Positions 10,327 through 21,800 of a DNA stretch of 64,000 nt are shown here, piece after piece. The stretch covers positions 56,615,268-56,679,267 of the forward strand of contig CM043944.1 of NCBI GenBank assembly GCA_014529385.2, given 5' to 3'. This DNA comes from Adiantum capillus-veneris. Taxonomy: Eukaryota > Streptophyta > Polypodiopsida > Polypodiales > Pteridaceae. The first letter of the stretch is position 1; every line of letters starts with the position of its first letter. The notes beneath the pieces are model-generated. The model did no database searches and was not told where the DNA came from. It worked only from the letters and a program-made list of their open reading frames with translations. The position numbers and the translations under genes were made by a program.

Positions 10327-12220
10327 GCCTATTGGAACTGTAGAGAGATGTCGATTTAAGTTGCAAAATCCAAAGAAAGACGCTCGCGGCTCGTACCTAG
10401 AGAGAGAGGGGCAAGTGAAAATTCAAAATTCTCCCAGCTTTTCAGTCATCATTTGAAGCTTTTGCCAATAATTACATTGTATAAGTTTCTCAGTTTTCTT
10501 AGAGCCGGGTCTCATTATGCATTAGTGAGCTAGCCGAGTCTTAGTGAGCTTAGTGGCATACTAGTATGTGACCCGCGCGTTGTTGCGGCTACATGTGCGT
10601 CAATTGAAGCAACCATTGTTCACCTTCCCTTCACAGGGAGGGAAAAAATGTGGGCAAATGCCTATGATTCTCATTTGAGCTTTTATAGCTCTTTAATACA
10701 CTTGTGCATCAACCACCACTATAACTACTTTATAGATGACAATGTATGACAACACACAAGGTCTAAGTGCCCTCCACATTCACATCAACCAAGCACAAAT
10801 CTATCTTTTGGATCAACACTATGTCTACCTTTTTGAGTGTAAGGTCGAACAACTAATGAAGTGTAGTTACTCTCCACATTCTTGTGGATTGACCAAGGAC
10901 AATCTACTTCTAGTTGGTCATGCCAAGCTCCAACATACTCCTCCTAATCATGGCAAGTTTGTCGCTCCCCTCCTTCTCTCTATCTATATGTGTGTGTGTG
11001 TTGAGCTCAATAATTATCAGGTCAATTTGAGGTCTCTTGGGAATGAGTTAAGTAATGGGCTGCTCCCTTTGCATGATGTCTTGTCTTAACATCCTATGTT
11101 TCTCTCTAAGGTGGCACTGAATTTGCGATTAGGCTAGAGACGTCCCCCCCCCCCCCCCCACAATTGATGTGGGACCCTGATGAGTGGTAGTGGCCCTCTA
11201 AATAGACTAATAGAGAGATGGTATCGATCTTTGGATATAGTGTTTACATTGAACGAAAAATTCTTTAGATGCATTAGCATCCCCTCTCACCATCCTTACC
11301 AATCATGGAATTGGTCATGATAGCAACTCTCCCATGCTTCTCTCGTGTAGTTTTGGTCTTGCATTTGGGGAATCACAGTCAACTGCTATTTTCTGGCACT
11401 TGGATGCATGTACCAACCATGACCCAACATGCCAACATTACAACACATAGTAGTAGAAGAAAATTTTCCATTGGTATGCACAACTGATTTGGTGAGTAGT
11501 GTGTCATTTGCTTCTCAAAGGCACTATTCATGATGTGTATGTGACCTGGGGGTGACTGCATGGCTATAGCAACTTTGTCTCCATATGTGGGTAAATTTCA
11601 AAATTTACAGGCTGATTGCACTCAATCTAGCTAGCATGTACACTTGCATCTACCAAGACTCGTCGCATGGATATTGAGGTCTCTTGTCACATGGATGTTG
11701 AGGCCTCTTGCAATTGACCATAAGCATGTTAGTAATATAAGACACATATTGTTTTTTTGTGTACATTTGGGCACCATTGGCACCTTAAAATGTGAGGACA
11801 AAAGTTTACTCAATCGTTTCTCTTTGCAAGAGTTTTGGGCATCATGCTAAAAGAAAGGGCCTGTTGCAAAATACACACACACACACATACACACACATGC
11901 ATGTTTTTCTTTGAGAGAGCAGACTGTATTCAACCATTCACATGCTTGCCCTTACCCATATTTTATACAATAGCAGCCATTTGTCTTAGCTTAAATGTGT
12001 GGCAGAGCATTAAGGCACTTAGTCTTCAAGCATGTTAACATGTTGTACTCGGTCCCATAGGTCAATCCGACCTTTAAGGATGATCTCTCTCTCTCTCTCT
12101 CTCTCTAGGGTTAACCTTTAAGGTCACTGTGTCCCCCTCTCCTTGTATAAGTATGTGAGCATGCAAGACCTTGAGTTCAAGAATCAATGTTCATCGGCTT
12201 AAAATTTTAGGTCTCTTGTG
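10326..12220. other. Intergenic DNA, no gene recognised
   Basis: A 117-codon plus frame at 10,736-11,089 has no recognisable family, and I do not call it a gene. Other contents are a 16-base C run (11,144-11,159), a short pair of repeats (catggatrttgaggyctctt, about 11,667 and 11,691), a CA tract near 11,873-11,897 and a CT tract at 12,086-12,106. Confidence 0.5.
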
Positions 12221-12221
12221 G

Positions 12222-12265
<44 letters not shown>

Positions 12266-12269
12266 TTCT

Positions 12270-12313
<44 letters not shown>
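12222..12313. repeat. (CTT)n-(CT)n compound microsatellite
   Basis: A CTT tract of roughly 50 bases with one interruption passes directly into CT. The frame through it encodes a poly-Ser/Leu-Ser run with no biological support. Confidence 0.95.
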
Positions 12314-12314
<1 letters not shown>

Positions 12315-13159
12315 GATACATGTCTAGTTTGTAATATTAAAATGAAGCATGTGAGAGGTGAAGAGCCTGTTCGTGTGTACCAACGAGCCTGCTTTTTGTC
12401 CGCTCACAAGCCGGATCTTCTCTCTCTACCTATCTAATCGTGGTAGTCAAGAGCCTCGAAACGGGCATAGCCTTTAGCATGGTTGACTTTTGAGGCCCTA
12501 CCGGTTAGCAAGAACCTGCTCAAGATCTGTCTCATCACTCAGTCAAATCCAGCATTTATCTTCAAAAAGACACCGGTTTTCTTGACTTGCAAATAAAGTT
12601 GGAAGGCTATTTAGTCGTGCCAAAGTGACCAGGCTCTAAATGTAAGAAAAATGATATGGAGGTAGTCCTACAATGGAGGCACATGCATGGAGGCAACCCT
12701 AAAATAAGAGATCAGAGTTATCATTTCTAGGGGGAGGCAAAGGGCCCACATTAGGTTTGCAACACCAAGGAGGATCCAAATGAGCAAAGGATTGCTAACT
12801 CCAAGACCAAGGCCAACACCCTCGACTGTCAATGATCATCCTCCAATGCAATCACATCAGTGTTCTGGAAAGTCTTGGCATCCTGGCCAATAGAGGATTG
12901 AGGTTGTATAAGGGTGTGGGGCTCGTGGCGGATCAATTGTTGGCAGCCACGGCTGTTGATAGAGGAGACTACATGAGGCCTCTTGTGGAAATATTTGAGA
13001 AGTTGTACATGAAGTAAGTGTTGGGTTGTGTTCATGATCGAGTTTTGGGGGGGGGGGGAGGGGCATTTTTTTATCAAACTCCAAGGCCAATCAATGGCAC
13101 TCTCTCTCTCTTTCGAACAGAAATATACACACACACACTCCTCAGCAGGACTAAATGGA
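12314..13159. other. Intergenic DNA, no gene recognised
   Basis: Contains a G-rich run near 13,048-13,063. Overlapping 61-101-codon frames on both strands at 12.83-13.13 kb cancel one another as evidence. No family recognised. Confidence 0.5.
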
Positions 13160-13166
13160 GTTGGCC

Positions 13167-13231
<65 letters not shown>

Positions 13232-13322
13232 CTTCAGTAAATAACAAAGATCTCTCCCTCTTAGACCTACGATGTGTCTCATCTCCATCTCCATCTCTCT
13301 CTCTCTCTCTCTTGCACATGCG

Positions 13323-13398
<76 letters not shown>

Positions 13399-13450
13399 CA
13401 GAGCTTCAGTAAATAACAAAGATCTCTCTCTCTTAGACCTATGATGTGTC

Positions 13451-13495
<45 letters not shown>

Positions 13496-13515
13496 GTACA
13501 CATACACACACATTC
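13160..13515. repeat. Tandem duplication of a CT-CA-unique segment (~170 bp)
   Basis: The unique core gagcttcagtaaataacaaa plus gatctctc, ttagacct and gatgtgtctcatctc occurs at about 13,229-13,282 and again at about 13,401-13,455. Each copy lies downstream of a long (CA)n (13,182-13,228 and 13,325-13,400) and upstream of a (CT)n. The unit has been duplicated once, then the microsatellites diverged in length. Confidence 0.85.
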
Positions 13516-14302
13516 GAGATAGACCAACTTGTCGATGTATGGCACAACTCGTTGCTCGTTATTTTCCCAAAGTGTGAAGTAGAGCCACCCTTTACAAAAA
13601 CAAAAGTAATCACCCTTCAAAACTGAAGGCCTAAGGGTCTTGCCAAAGAGCTTAAATAATATAAATATATATATAGTACTAAGTATTGTGACTTTTTGAC
13701 AAAACAGAGATGTCAAACTAAGTCTTTTCATTTTCTACCATGAGTGTACTTGCTACTAACTCTTCACTTTTACATTTCAAACCAAATGTTTCTTATGTTC
13801 TTGAAATGAAGGAGAGAGTGACACATGGATGACCTCTCCTTCCTTGAAAATTTTAAGCTCAATTATATATAGTATAGAAGACTTTTCTCTAAATGAGGAA
13901 AAGGTGCAACTTGCATGCAACAACTCGCTTAAACATCATTGTGTTGCACTGATACAAATCTAATTTTGTGTGTGACAGGTTTAAATTCTTGGTGGCACTA
14001 AATTGCTAAGTGCAAGAGGGACTCAGCTCTTAAAGGCAAGCTCAAAATCTAATCGAGATTTATAATTTCAGTCAGTTAAATACACTAGACGGAGGATTTT
14101 TTTTCTACCACTCATAGGGGGATGCTTGGCTAGATGTCTTAATTCAAAGCATTTGTAAGTAGTTACACTAAATTTCTGTAAATTTTGTCGGTTTCTTTTT
14201 AAGACAAGCTTGGAAACTAACCAAGATTTTGCAAGTTTAGCTACTTATAAATACTTTCATCTCCGGGTTTTGGCTAACATTGGAGAGAAAGAGAGCCTTT
14301 TT

Positions 14303-14303
<1 letters not shown>
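13516..14303. other. Intergenic DNA, no gene recognised
   Basis: AT-rich, with no supportable feature. Confidence 0.5.

Positions 14304-14351
<48 letters not shown>
14304..14351. repeat. (GA)n microsatellite
   Basis: About 46 bases of GA, abutting the inverted member of the dispersed repeat family. Confidence 0.95.
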
Positions 14352-14353
<2 letters not shown>

Positions 14354-14830
14354 GAGTTTAACTTGAATCAGTGTTCGGGAAAGAATTGCCTCAGCTTAGT
14401 CTTGAGCCGGTTGAAAATCGAGACCAACCGGTTGCAAACCATGGTAAAATTAAGAAAAACTAGTGGGATACGTGAGAAAAATACTGTAAAAATCCTTCTG
14501 CCAGTGTTCAAGAAAGGTGTACCTCAACTTAGCCTTGAGCCGGCTGAAAATCGAGATTAGTCGTTTATACAAGCAATGGTAAAAGGGGACAAAAACCGAT
14601 AAAATATACAAAAAAATAGTTTGAAATCTTGTAAATTTGAAAATTTATACTATTAGTTCCTATTTGCATCTTTACATATAGGAGATGTCGCTTATGTATG
14701 TGTGTGTGTGTGAGGGGCGGGGGAGGGGGGAGATTGCCTAGAATTAAGCAAGGTGAAGTTTCACTTTAGCATTCTAAAACAATAGAATGTAAGAAAAGTC
14801 AAGACATGTCAGATGTGAAATGAAAAACAA
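14352..14830 (-). repeat. Dispersed repeat family, inverted relative to 5.66-6.30 kb
   Basis: Bases 14,370-14,450 (including ttgcctcagcttagtcttga) are the reverse complement of about 6070-6150. A second, diverged copy follows at about 14,505-14,575 (cagtgttcaagaaaggtgta and on), so this locus holds two tandem subunits. Bases 14,745-14,830 are the reverse complement of the 5.64-5.72 kb motif. Confidence 0.7.
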
Positions 14831-15229
14831 AATAAAAATATCCAATTAATATTCTAAAATCTAAATAATATTTAAGGTACGTCTCAATCATCACTGAAAA
14901 CATTGAAATCATGCATAACTCAACTCTCCCATTAGCTTCTTTTAGACATCCAAAAGTGCTTCATGCTTCATTAAATGGACGCAAATCAAATGAAAAGACC
15001 CTTTCTCTCCTTTCTCTTGTCCCCACCCCCACACAACTATTCAAGTTTGACTTGAAAGGAGACTACTTGAACCACTTTTACTATTATCATTTCCCAAGAA
15101 ATATATAGCTCTCATTAAATCAAACTTACACACATTTAAACTAACATAATATGGTGGAAGGGGGAGCCCTTTATACGTGTCAAAATCTGCGATATGAAGG
15201 TTAAACTCCAAAACTGAGAGAAGCCCATG

Positions 15230-15296
<67 letters not shown>

Positions 15297-15472
15297 ACCA
15301 AAGGTGGCTGGCTCTTTGGATCCCCTCGATGACAATAATTGGTAAGGGTTGCAAGCTAAATAAGGGATTGTTGGGGTGTGTGTGTGTGCGCGTGTACACT
15401 CCAAGTGCTATTATGCGAGTAAACATAGGGTGTATACAAGTGGATCTAGTAGATTGATTGATTAGGAACCCA
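14831..15472. other. Intergenic DNA with (GA)n tract
   Basis: Contains a GA tract at about 15,231-15,295 (about 65 bases). The sequence to the right runs into the gypsy-1 target site ACCCA at 15,468-15,472. No gene recognised. Confidence 0.55.
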
Positions 15473-15852
15473 TGTTGAGAGGCACATGTTAGAAACTGAC
15501 TCTGAATAGCTAAGTCGGATTTTGACTTATCGGATATTTACTGAGCTGTATTTTGCTAAGTCGGATGTAACTGTCTTTCAGTTGCAGTCTGCTGAATGTC
15601 TTGTGACTGGGTAGTTAAGTCGGATTTATCTATATAAGTGGGGAATGTATCTGCGCAAGAGGTATCTGTTCTCTGATATGAATGTGATGATGATGGTGCA
15701 GTGCAGCAACTATTCAGTGTATTGTCTCTGCTTACTCTGATATTTTTGAGTAGTCATGTTTACTGTGTCTGAATTGTTGTTAATGAAGTATGGTGGAGTA
15801 GATGGTTATTCTTGCTGTGTATGATGTTCATGTGTTGACCTAACCCACAACA
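15473..15852 (+). repeat. gypsy-1 5' LTR
   Basis: 380 bp, TG...CA. A TATA box TATATAAG is at 15,631-15,638. The region before it (U3) carries three exact copies of TAAGTCGGAT (15,511-15,520; 15,557-15,566; 15,615-15,624) and a variant CTTATCGGAT (15,526-15,535). These repeats upstream of a TATA box look like promoter elements. Confidence 0.97.
15631..15638 (+). promoter_or_regulatory. gypsy-1 LTR TATA box
   Basis: TATATAAG preceded by three TAAGTCGGAT repeats; the same arrangement recurs in the 3' LTR at 24,111-24,118. Transcription would start roughly 30 bases downstream. Confidence 0.7.
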
Positions 15853-15856
15853 CATT

Positions 15857-15874
15857 TGGCGATCTCGCTGGGTT
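15857..15874 (+). promoter_or_regulatory. gypsy-1 primer-binding site
   Basis: TGGCGATCTCGCTGGGTT begins 4 bases after the 5' LTR. It starts with TGG, complementary to the CCA end of a tRNA. I could not assign the tRNA with certainty; it is not the initiator-Met type. Confidence 0.7.
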
Positions 15875-15899
15875 AACGTTTATTTTCAAGTAATGATGC

Positions 15900-18800
15900 A
15901 TGTCAGAGGGAGACAGGAGAGTAGGAAGAGTGTACTACACAAGGGCTCAAGCACAGGCTGGAAACATTGATCCATTTAACTATGATCATGACAATCAGCA
16001 ATCACCCGATGCTCAGGGGCAGCAACCTGTAGACCAAGGAGGGGTAGGATCAGGAGCAACAGGAGAAGAGAGAGTGAGGCAATTTATTGGAGCTTTATTC
16101 CTGGCAAGAAGAACCACCAGGAGAAGGATCCAGTTTGACCCACTTCAGGGGGCTACCAGGCAAAGACCTAGGAGACCAGCACAACCCATTCCAATGGCTC
16201 AACCACCACCCAACCCAAAGGTCAAGGCAGCCAAGTTTAGAGCAGGGAGTAAGGAAGATGCTGACTGTCATGTGGCACAGTTGGAAACTAAGTGGCAGGC
16301 AAGTGGCTATCAGGTGATGTATGCTGATGGAGTAAAGATGGAACAGTTTGCTGCCACATTGGAAGGAAAGGCCATGAGTTGGTTCAGCCAATATGGCATT
16401 GCACATTTTGCTACTTATAATGCTTTGAAGCAGGCATTTCTGCAGAGATTTAGAAAGGAGAAGACTCCGACTGATGTCCTGAGAAAACTCAGAGACATTA
16501 AGCAAAATAAGATGCTGGTTGAAGACTATGCACAGAAGTTCAGAATTTTAGTAGAAAGATTGCAGGGGAATGAAAGACCCACTAATGAAACGTTAGCAGG
16601 TTATTTTTTGAAAGGATTGAGAAGCAGCTTAAAGGGAGCAGTAGCTAGCATTGATATTGCTGGAGGTATGGATGACCTTGTTACTGCTGCTGCAAGGGTG
16701 GAGAAGAGACTTGGCATGACCAAATCAAAAGGAAAAGAAGACAGTGACTCAGATTCAGAAGAAGCATCTGAAGACACAGATTCCAGTGGGAACTCAGATT
16801 CAGACTCACCATCAGACAGTGATGAGGAAACAGAAAAAAGAAAGAAGAAACAGAGCAGTAAGAAGAAGAAAGTCAAGCAAAAGCAGAGTATTGAGCAAGA
16901 TTTGGTAGGCAAACTTAAAAAGTTTGGTTATTCTGTTGTAGCACCTAAAGAAAAAGTGTATTGTCACATTTGTGAAAGGGATGGACATAGTACTGCTAGC
17001 TGTTGGTATAATCCAAAGAATAGAGGGCAGACAACACCTAACATAGGAAGAGGAAGACCAAAAATTGGAGCAAATCAAGCAGTACCATTTAGGGGAAGAC
17101 CACCATTTCAGAGGACAAGACCTCCTAGACCTCCTTGGAGAGAGCAGGAGAACAATAATAATAGGAGACCCTGTGTGTACTGTGGTGCACCAGATCACTG
17201 GGTAGGTCCCAATTGTGCTTTATGGGTGAAGCATAGGCAAGAAAGGGGAATGCCCATTGTGAGATATAATCAACCCAATCAACCTGAAAATCAGCAACAG
17301 CAGCAGCAGCAAAATCAGCCAGCAGCTCAGGCAAATGTAATCTTGTTTGATGTGTTTTCTCAGGATGAGCAGATTCAAGATACTGACCAAGAACATGAGC
17401 AGCAAGGGAATGAAGAGGAACATCAATGGGCTTGTGACTGTAACCAATGTGTGCAGGAGGATCATGTTGAAGTTCTAGCAGTGACTAGGTCTAAGGATAA
17501 AGCACCTTTGGATTGGAAGGAGCAAAAAGGGGTAAGAGACCGGGTTACAAAAAGGATTGCCAAACACCAGGCAAAGCAGGTGGATATTGAGGATGACCCA
17601 AAAGAAAAGGAAGAGCAGAATAAAGGGAGTAAGGAGGTGGAAAATAAACAGGATAAGGATTGGTTTGAAATACTTATTAGCTCACCTCTTCAATTATCTT
17701 TGGATCAGTTGTTGCAATTGGTTCCAGCTTTCAAAGACAGATTGTTCAGAAAGCTGCAGAACCTGAATGGACTTGGCACAATGGACAGGCAGTTTTCTCC
17801 AGCAGCAGCAAATAGAATTGATCCAGCAGATGTGGACTTTGTGGTACCAGTTATTAAAGTACACTTTCTTGGAGAAAATTTTGATGATGTGTTATTGGAT
17901 GGAGGCTCTGGGGTGAATATTTTACGAGAGGCAATGTACAAAAGAATGGAGTTGGGAGCTATGGCTCGAGCACCTTTTCAGGTGAAAATGGCAGACCAAT
18001 CTAGGGTACAACCTTTGGGAATTCTCAAAGCACAGGAAATTCAGGTGTCAGGATTATCCTTTTTTGTTAATTTTGTGGTACTCAGAATGTCAGACTCAGC
18101 AGCTGCATATGAAATGCTATTAGGAAGGCCTTGGTTCAGATTGGCTAAAGTAAGACAGGACTGGGGAGAAAATGTTGTCATATTGAAAAAAGGGAAAAAG
18201 AAAGTAACCATACCTATGAGGGGAAGGAAGATGGTTCCATTAAGTGAGAAACCACTGTTTGCTCAGACTATTAATTTTGCTGATGAGGTCACAGGTGACC
18301 AAGAGGAAGAGTTCTTGAAGGCCAATCCAACTGTTGTACCTGTGTTTGAAGTAGATGTGGAAAGCATGTTACGGCAAGGTAAGGAACAGGATGAGCCAGA
18401 TACAGGTTTAGCACCAAGACAGACAGTGCAGGGTAAGGAACTGTTACAGTTGGTGGACCAGAAATATGCTATGTCTGATAAGGAACAGATTCAGCAGGAA
18501 GAAAAGGAGGCCAGGGATATGGCTGAGAAAATTTATGAAAAGAAGTTTGGGGCATCAAGCAGGGTAGAAAAGGAGGAGCTTCAGGAGCTGAATTTCGGAA
18601 CAGAGGCAGAACCAAGAATGGTCAAAGTGAGTGCACACATTCAAGGGGAATTTCTGGCACAGCTGTTGCAATTATTGGTTGATTATAAGGATGTGTTTGC
18701 TTGGGATTATTCTCAGGTGAGAGGCATTGACCCAGCACTACATCAACATAGGATTAATTTGAAAGAGGGTGCAAAACCAATTGTGCAGCAAAGATATAGA

Positions 18801-21800
18801 ATGAATCCTAACTTTGCCAAACAGGTGAAGGAGGAGCTTGATAAGCTCCTGGCAGTAGGGTTCATTAAACCTGTACATGAAGTATCATGGTTGTCTCCTA
18901 TACTGGTTGTGCCAAAGAAAAATGGAGCTTTAAGAGTATGTGTGGATTATAGAAAATTGAATGCAGCAGCCATTAATGATCCCTTTCCTATGCCATTTTG
19001 TGATGCTGTGTTGGATGCAGTAGCTGGTCATGAAATGTACAGCTTTTTGGATGGTTTTTCTGGTTATAATCAGATTAGTGTTGCTGAGTCGGATCAGCAT
19101 AAAACAGCTTTTATAACTGAATGGGGAGCCTTTGCATACACAGTGATGAGTTTTGGGTTAACCAATGGACCACCTTCATTTAATTTTGTTGCTCATAAGG
19201 TGTTTGAACCTTACTTACAGGACTTTATGAGAGTCTTTGTGGATGATTTCTCAGTGTTTGGAAAGAAGGATAAACATCTGCTACATCTGAAGCTCTGTTT
19301 TGAAAGATGCAGACAATTCAGGATGGCTCTGAATCCTTATAAAAGTGTAATTGCTGTGAGGAGTGGAATACTTTTAGGACATGTGGTGTCAGAAGCAGGA
19401 ATGGCTATAGATGTCAAGAAAATAGAAGCCATTCAAGCAGCACCAGTTCCTACCAACGTTAAAGAGTTAATGAGGTTTGTTGGACAGACAAAGTGGCACT
19501 CCAGATATTTGAGGTATTTGTCTAATGTATGCTTGCCATTAACTCAATTAACAAAGAAGGATGTGGCATTTGTATGGGATGAACCTCAGCAGAAATCATT
19601 TCAGATGTTGAAGAAAATGATATCAGTAGCACCAATTTTGCAGCCACCTGATTGGTCATTGCCTTTTCATGTGTTTGTTGATGCCTCGGATATAGCAATA
19701 GGAGCTGTACTGATGCAGGAGAAGGAGAAGGGATGGTTCAGACCTGTGTACTATGCAAGCAGGGTTCTCACAGGTGCAGAAAGAAACTATCCTGTGACAG
19801 AAAGAGAAGCTTTAGGGATGGTATATGCATTGAATAAGTTCAGGCATTACTTGTTGGGGAACAAGATAGTTTTTCATGTTGATCATCAGGCCTTGTTGTA
19901 TTTGATCAAGAAGCCACTTCTTACTGGAAGGCTTGCAAGATGGATGTTGTTGTTGCAGGAGTTTGACTTTCAGATTGAGCATACTCCTGGGAAGGAGCAT
20001 GTAATTGCAGATTATCTAAGCAGGATTGAAAAAGGTGAAGCACCTACTGGGGTAGATGATGCACTTCCTGATGCTCAGCTGTTTGATGTGCAGACTACTG
20101 TGACTGAGTCTTGGTATGATCAATTGCTGATGTTTTTGACTGATGGAACTATACCAAGGGAGTTCAATGCTGATCAGAGAAGAAAATTTGCACTGAAAAC
20201 CAGACCCTATTTAGTTATTGCAGGGGCACTATATAAGAAAGGCATTGATCAAGTGATAAGAAGATGTGTGCCAGAATTTGAGCAAAGTGCAGTCTTGCAG
20301 GAAGCACATTCAGGCACAGCAGGAGGGCATTTCTCTGGAGATATTACAGGGAAGAAGATTTTGCAGGCTGGATTATGGTGGCCCACAGTTTTAAAGGATG
20401 CACATGATTATGCCAAAAGATGTGTAATTTGTCAGAAAACAGGTCAACCTGATTCAAACAGGGATAGGATGGGGGATCATCCTATTTTGCCTTTGGAACC
20501 TTTTCAAAAGTGGGGTTTGGACTTTGTAGGACCTGTCAAACCAACTTCCAAGAGGGGATGCAGATACATTTTAGTGGCTACAGATTATTGCACTAAGTGG
20601 GTAGAAGCAGTAGCATTGAAGGATAATAAAGCTTCAAGTGTGGCCAGATTTCTTTATCATAACATTATGACGAGGTTTGGGTGTCCAGTGGAGCTGGTAA
20701 GTGACAGAGGAACTCATTTTCTGAATGAAGTAATTTCAGAGCTAACAAGGACACATATGATTATGCACAAGAAGTCTACAGCATATCATCCACAGGCTAA
20801 TGGTCAGGCTGAGAGCTCCAACAAAACACTGGTAAGGATTTTGAAAAATATTGTGACAGAGAATCAGAAGGATTGGGATGATAAGTTGGATTCTTCCTTA
20901 TGGTCCTTTAGAACAGCTTTCAAAGTCACTACTGGTATGACACCATTCAAGCTGGTGTATGGGCTGGAAGCTGTGGTGCCTATGGAATTTGTGGTACCAA
21001 GTTTAAGAGTCTCAGTAGAGAAGCAGTCTCCAAAGTTGTCAGTACTACACAGGAACAAGTATCTGATGCAGCTGGAGGAGGATAGGTTGGTAAGCTCTTA
21101 CATTACTGAAGTCATACAAAGAAGAAGACAAGCATGGGTGACCAAGAATGTGAAGTTCAAGATCTTTCAGGTTGGAGATTGGGTAATGTTGTACAACTCT
21201 AAGCTGGGACCACATCCTGGTAAATTGTCATTGAGATATCAGGGACCATATCAGATTGTGCAGGATAAAGGACAAGGGAAATTCGTCATAGCTGACGTGT
21301 TTGGTACAAGAGTGGAAAAGGCAGTTAATGGTTTCAGGCTGAAGAAATTTCAGGGAAAGCCACCTCATTTGGACTGGCCAAGTGTAGCCTGCATGACTGT
21401 AATACCCCTACAGCCAGGAGATTCAGAATCAGCAAAAGGAAAAGGAAAAATGCTGGCTTGCATGGATTTGAGGAGGTCTTTTCATAGTATCCCATATAAT
21501 TCACAGGTTGGAGGAATTAGGCAGTTCCAAAGGGCACATCCGATTCAACATTGCAGATGTTGGAAGAGTACCTGTGTCGGAACTGACCAAGTCGGAATTT
21601 TTAATAAGAAATTATTAGGCCCGATTAATAACTTTGGGGAGTGTGCTGAAAAGAAGTTTCGTAGCACTTCAAGGATACCGGGTGGAGATATGTGTGCATG
21701 GTGCAGCGAGTATAATCATACATGCAACAAAAGTTCAGTACGTCCAGTTCACATGCAGCAGAGCAGAGGATTCGGGTTTTCGCTTGAAGAAGCTTTATTC

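Noticed and set aside
10736-11089. 117-codon plus frame
   Set aside because: No recognised family, includes a GT-microsatellite-derived Cys-Val segment, and has no supporting structure around it.
13074-13731. Overlapping minus frames up to 179 codons with Cys-Val and Arg-Glu runs
   Set aside because: Read-through of (CA)n and (CT)n; several frames are open at once, as expected of dinucleotide repeats.
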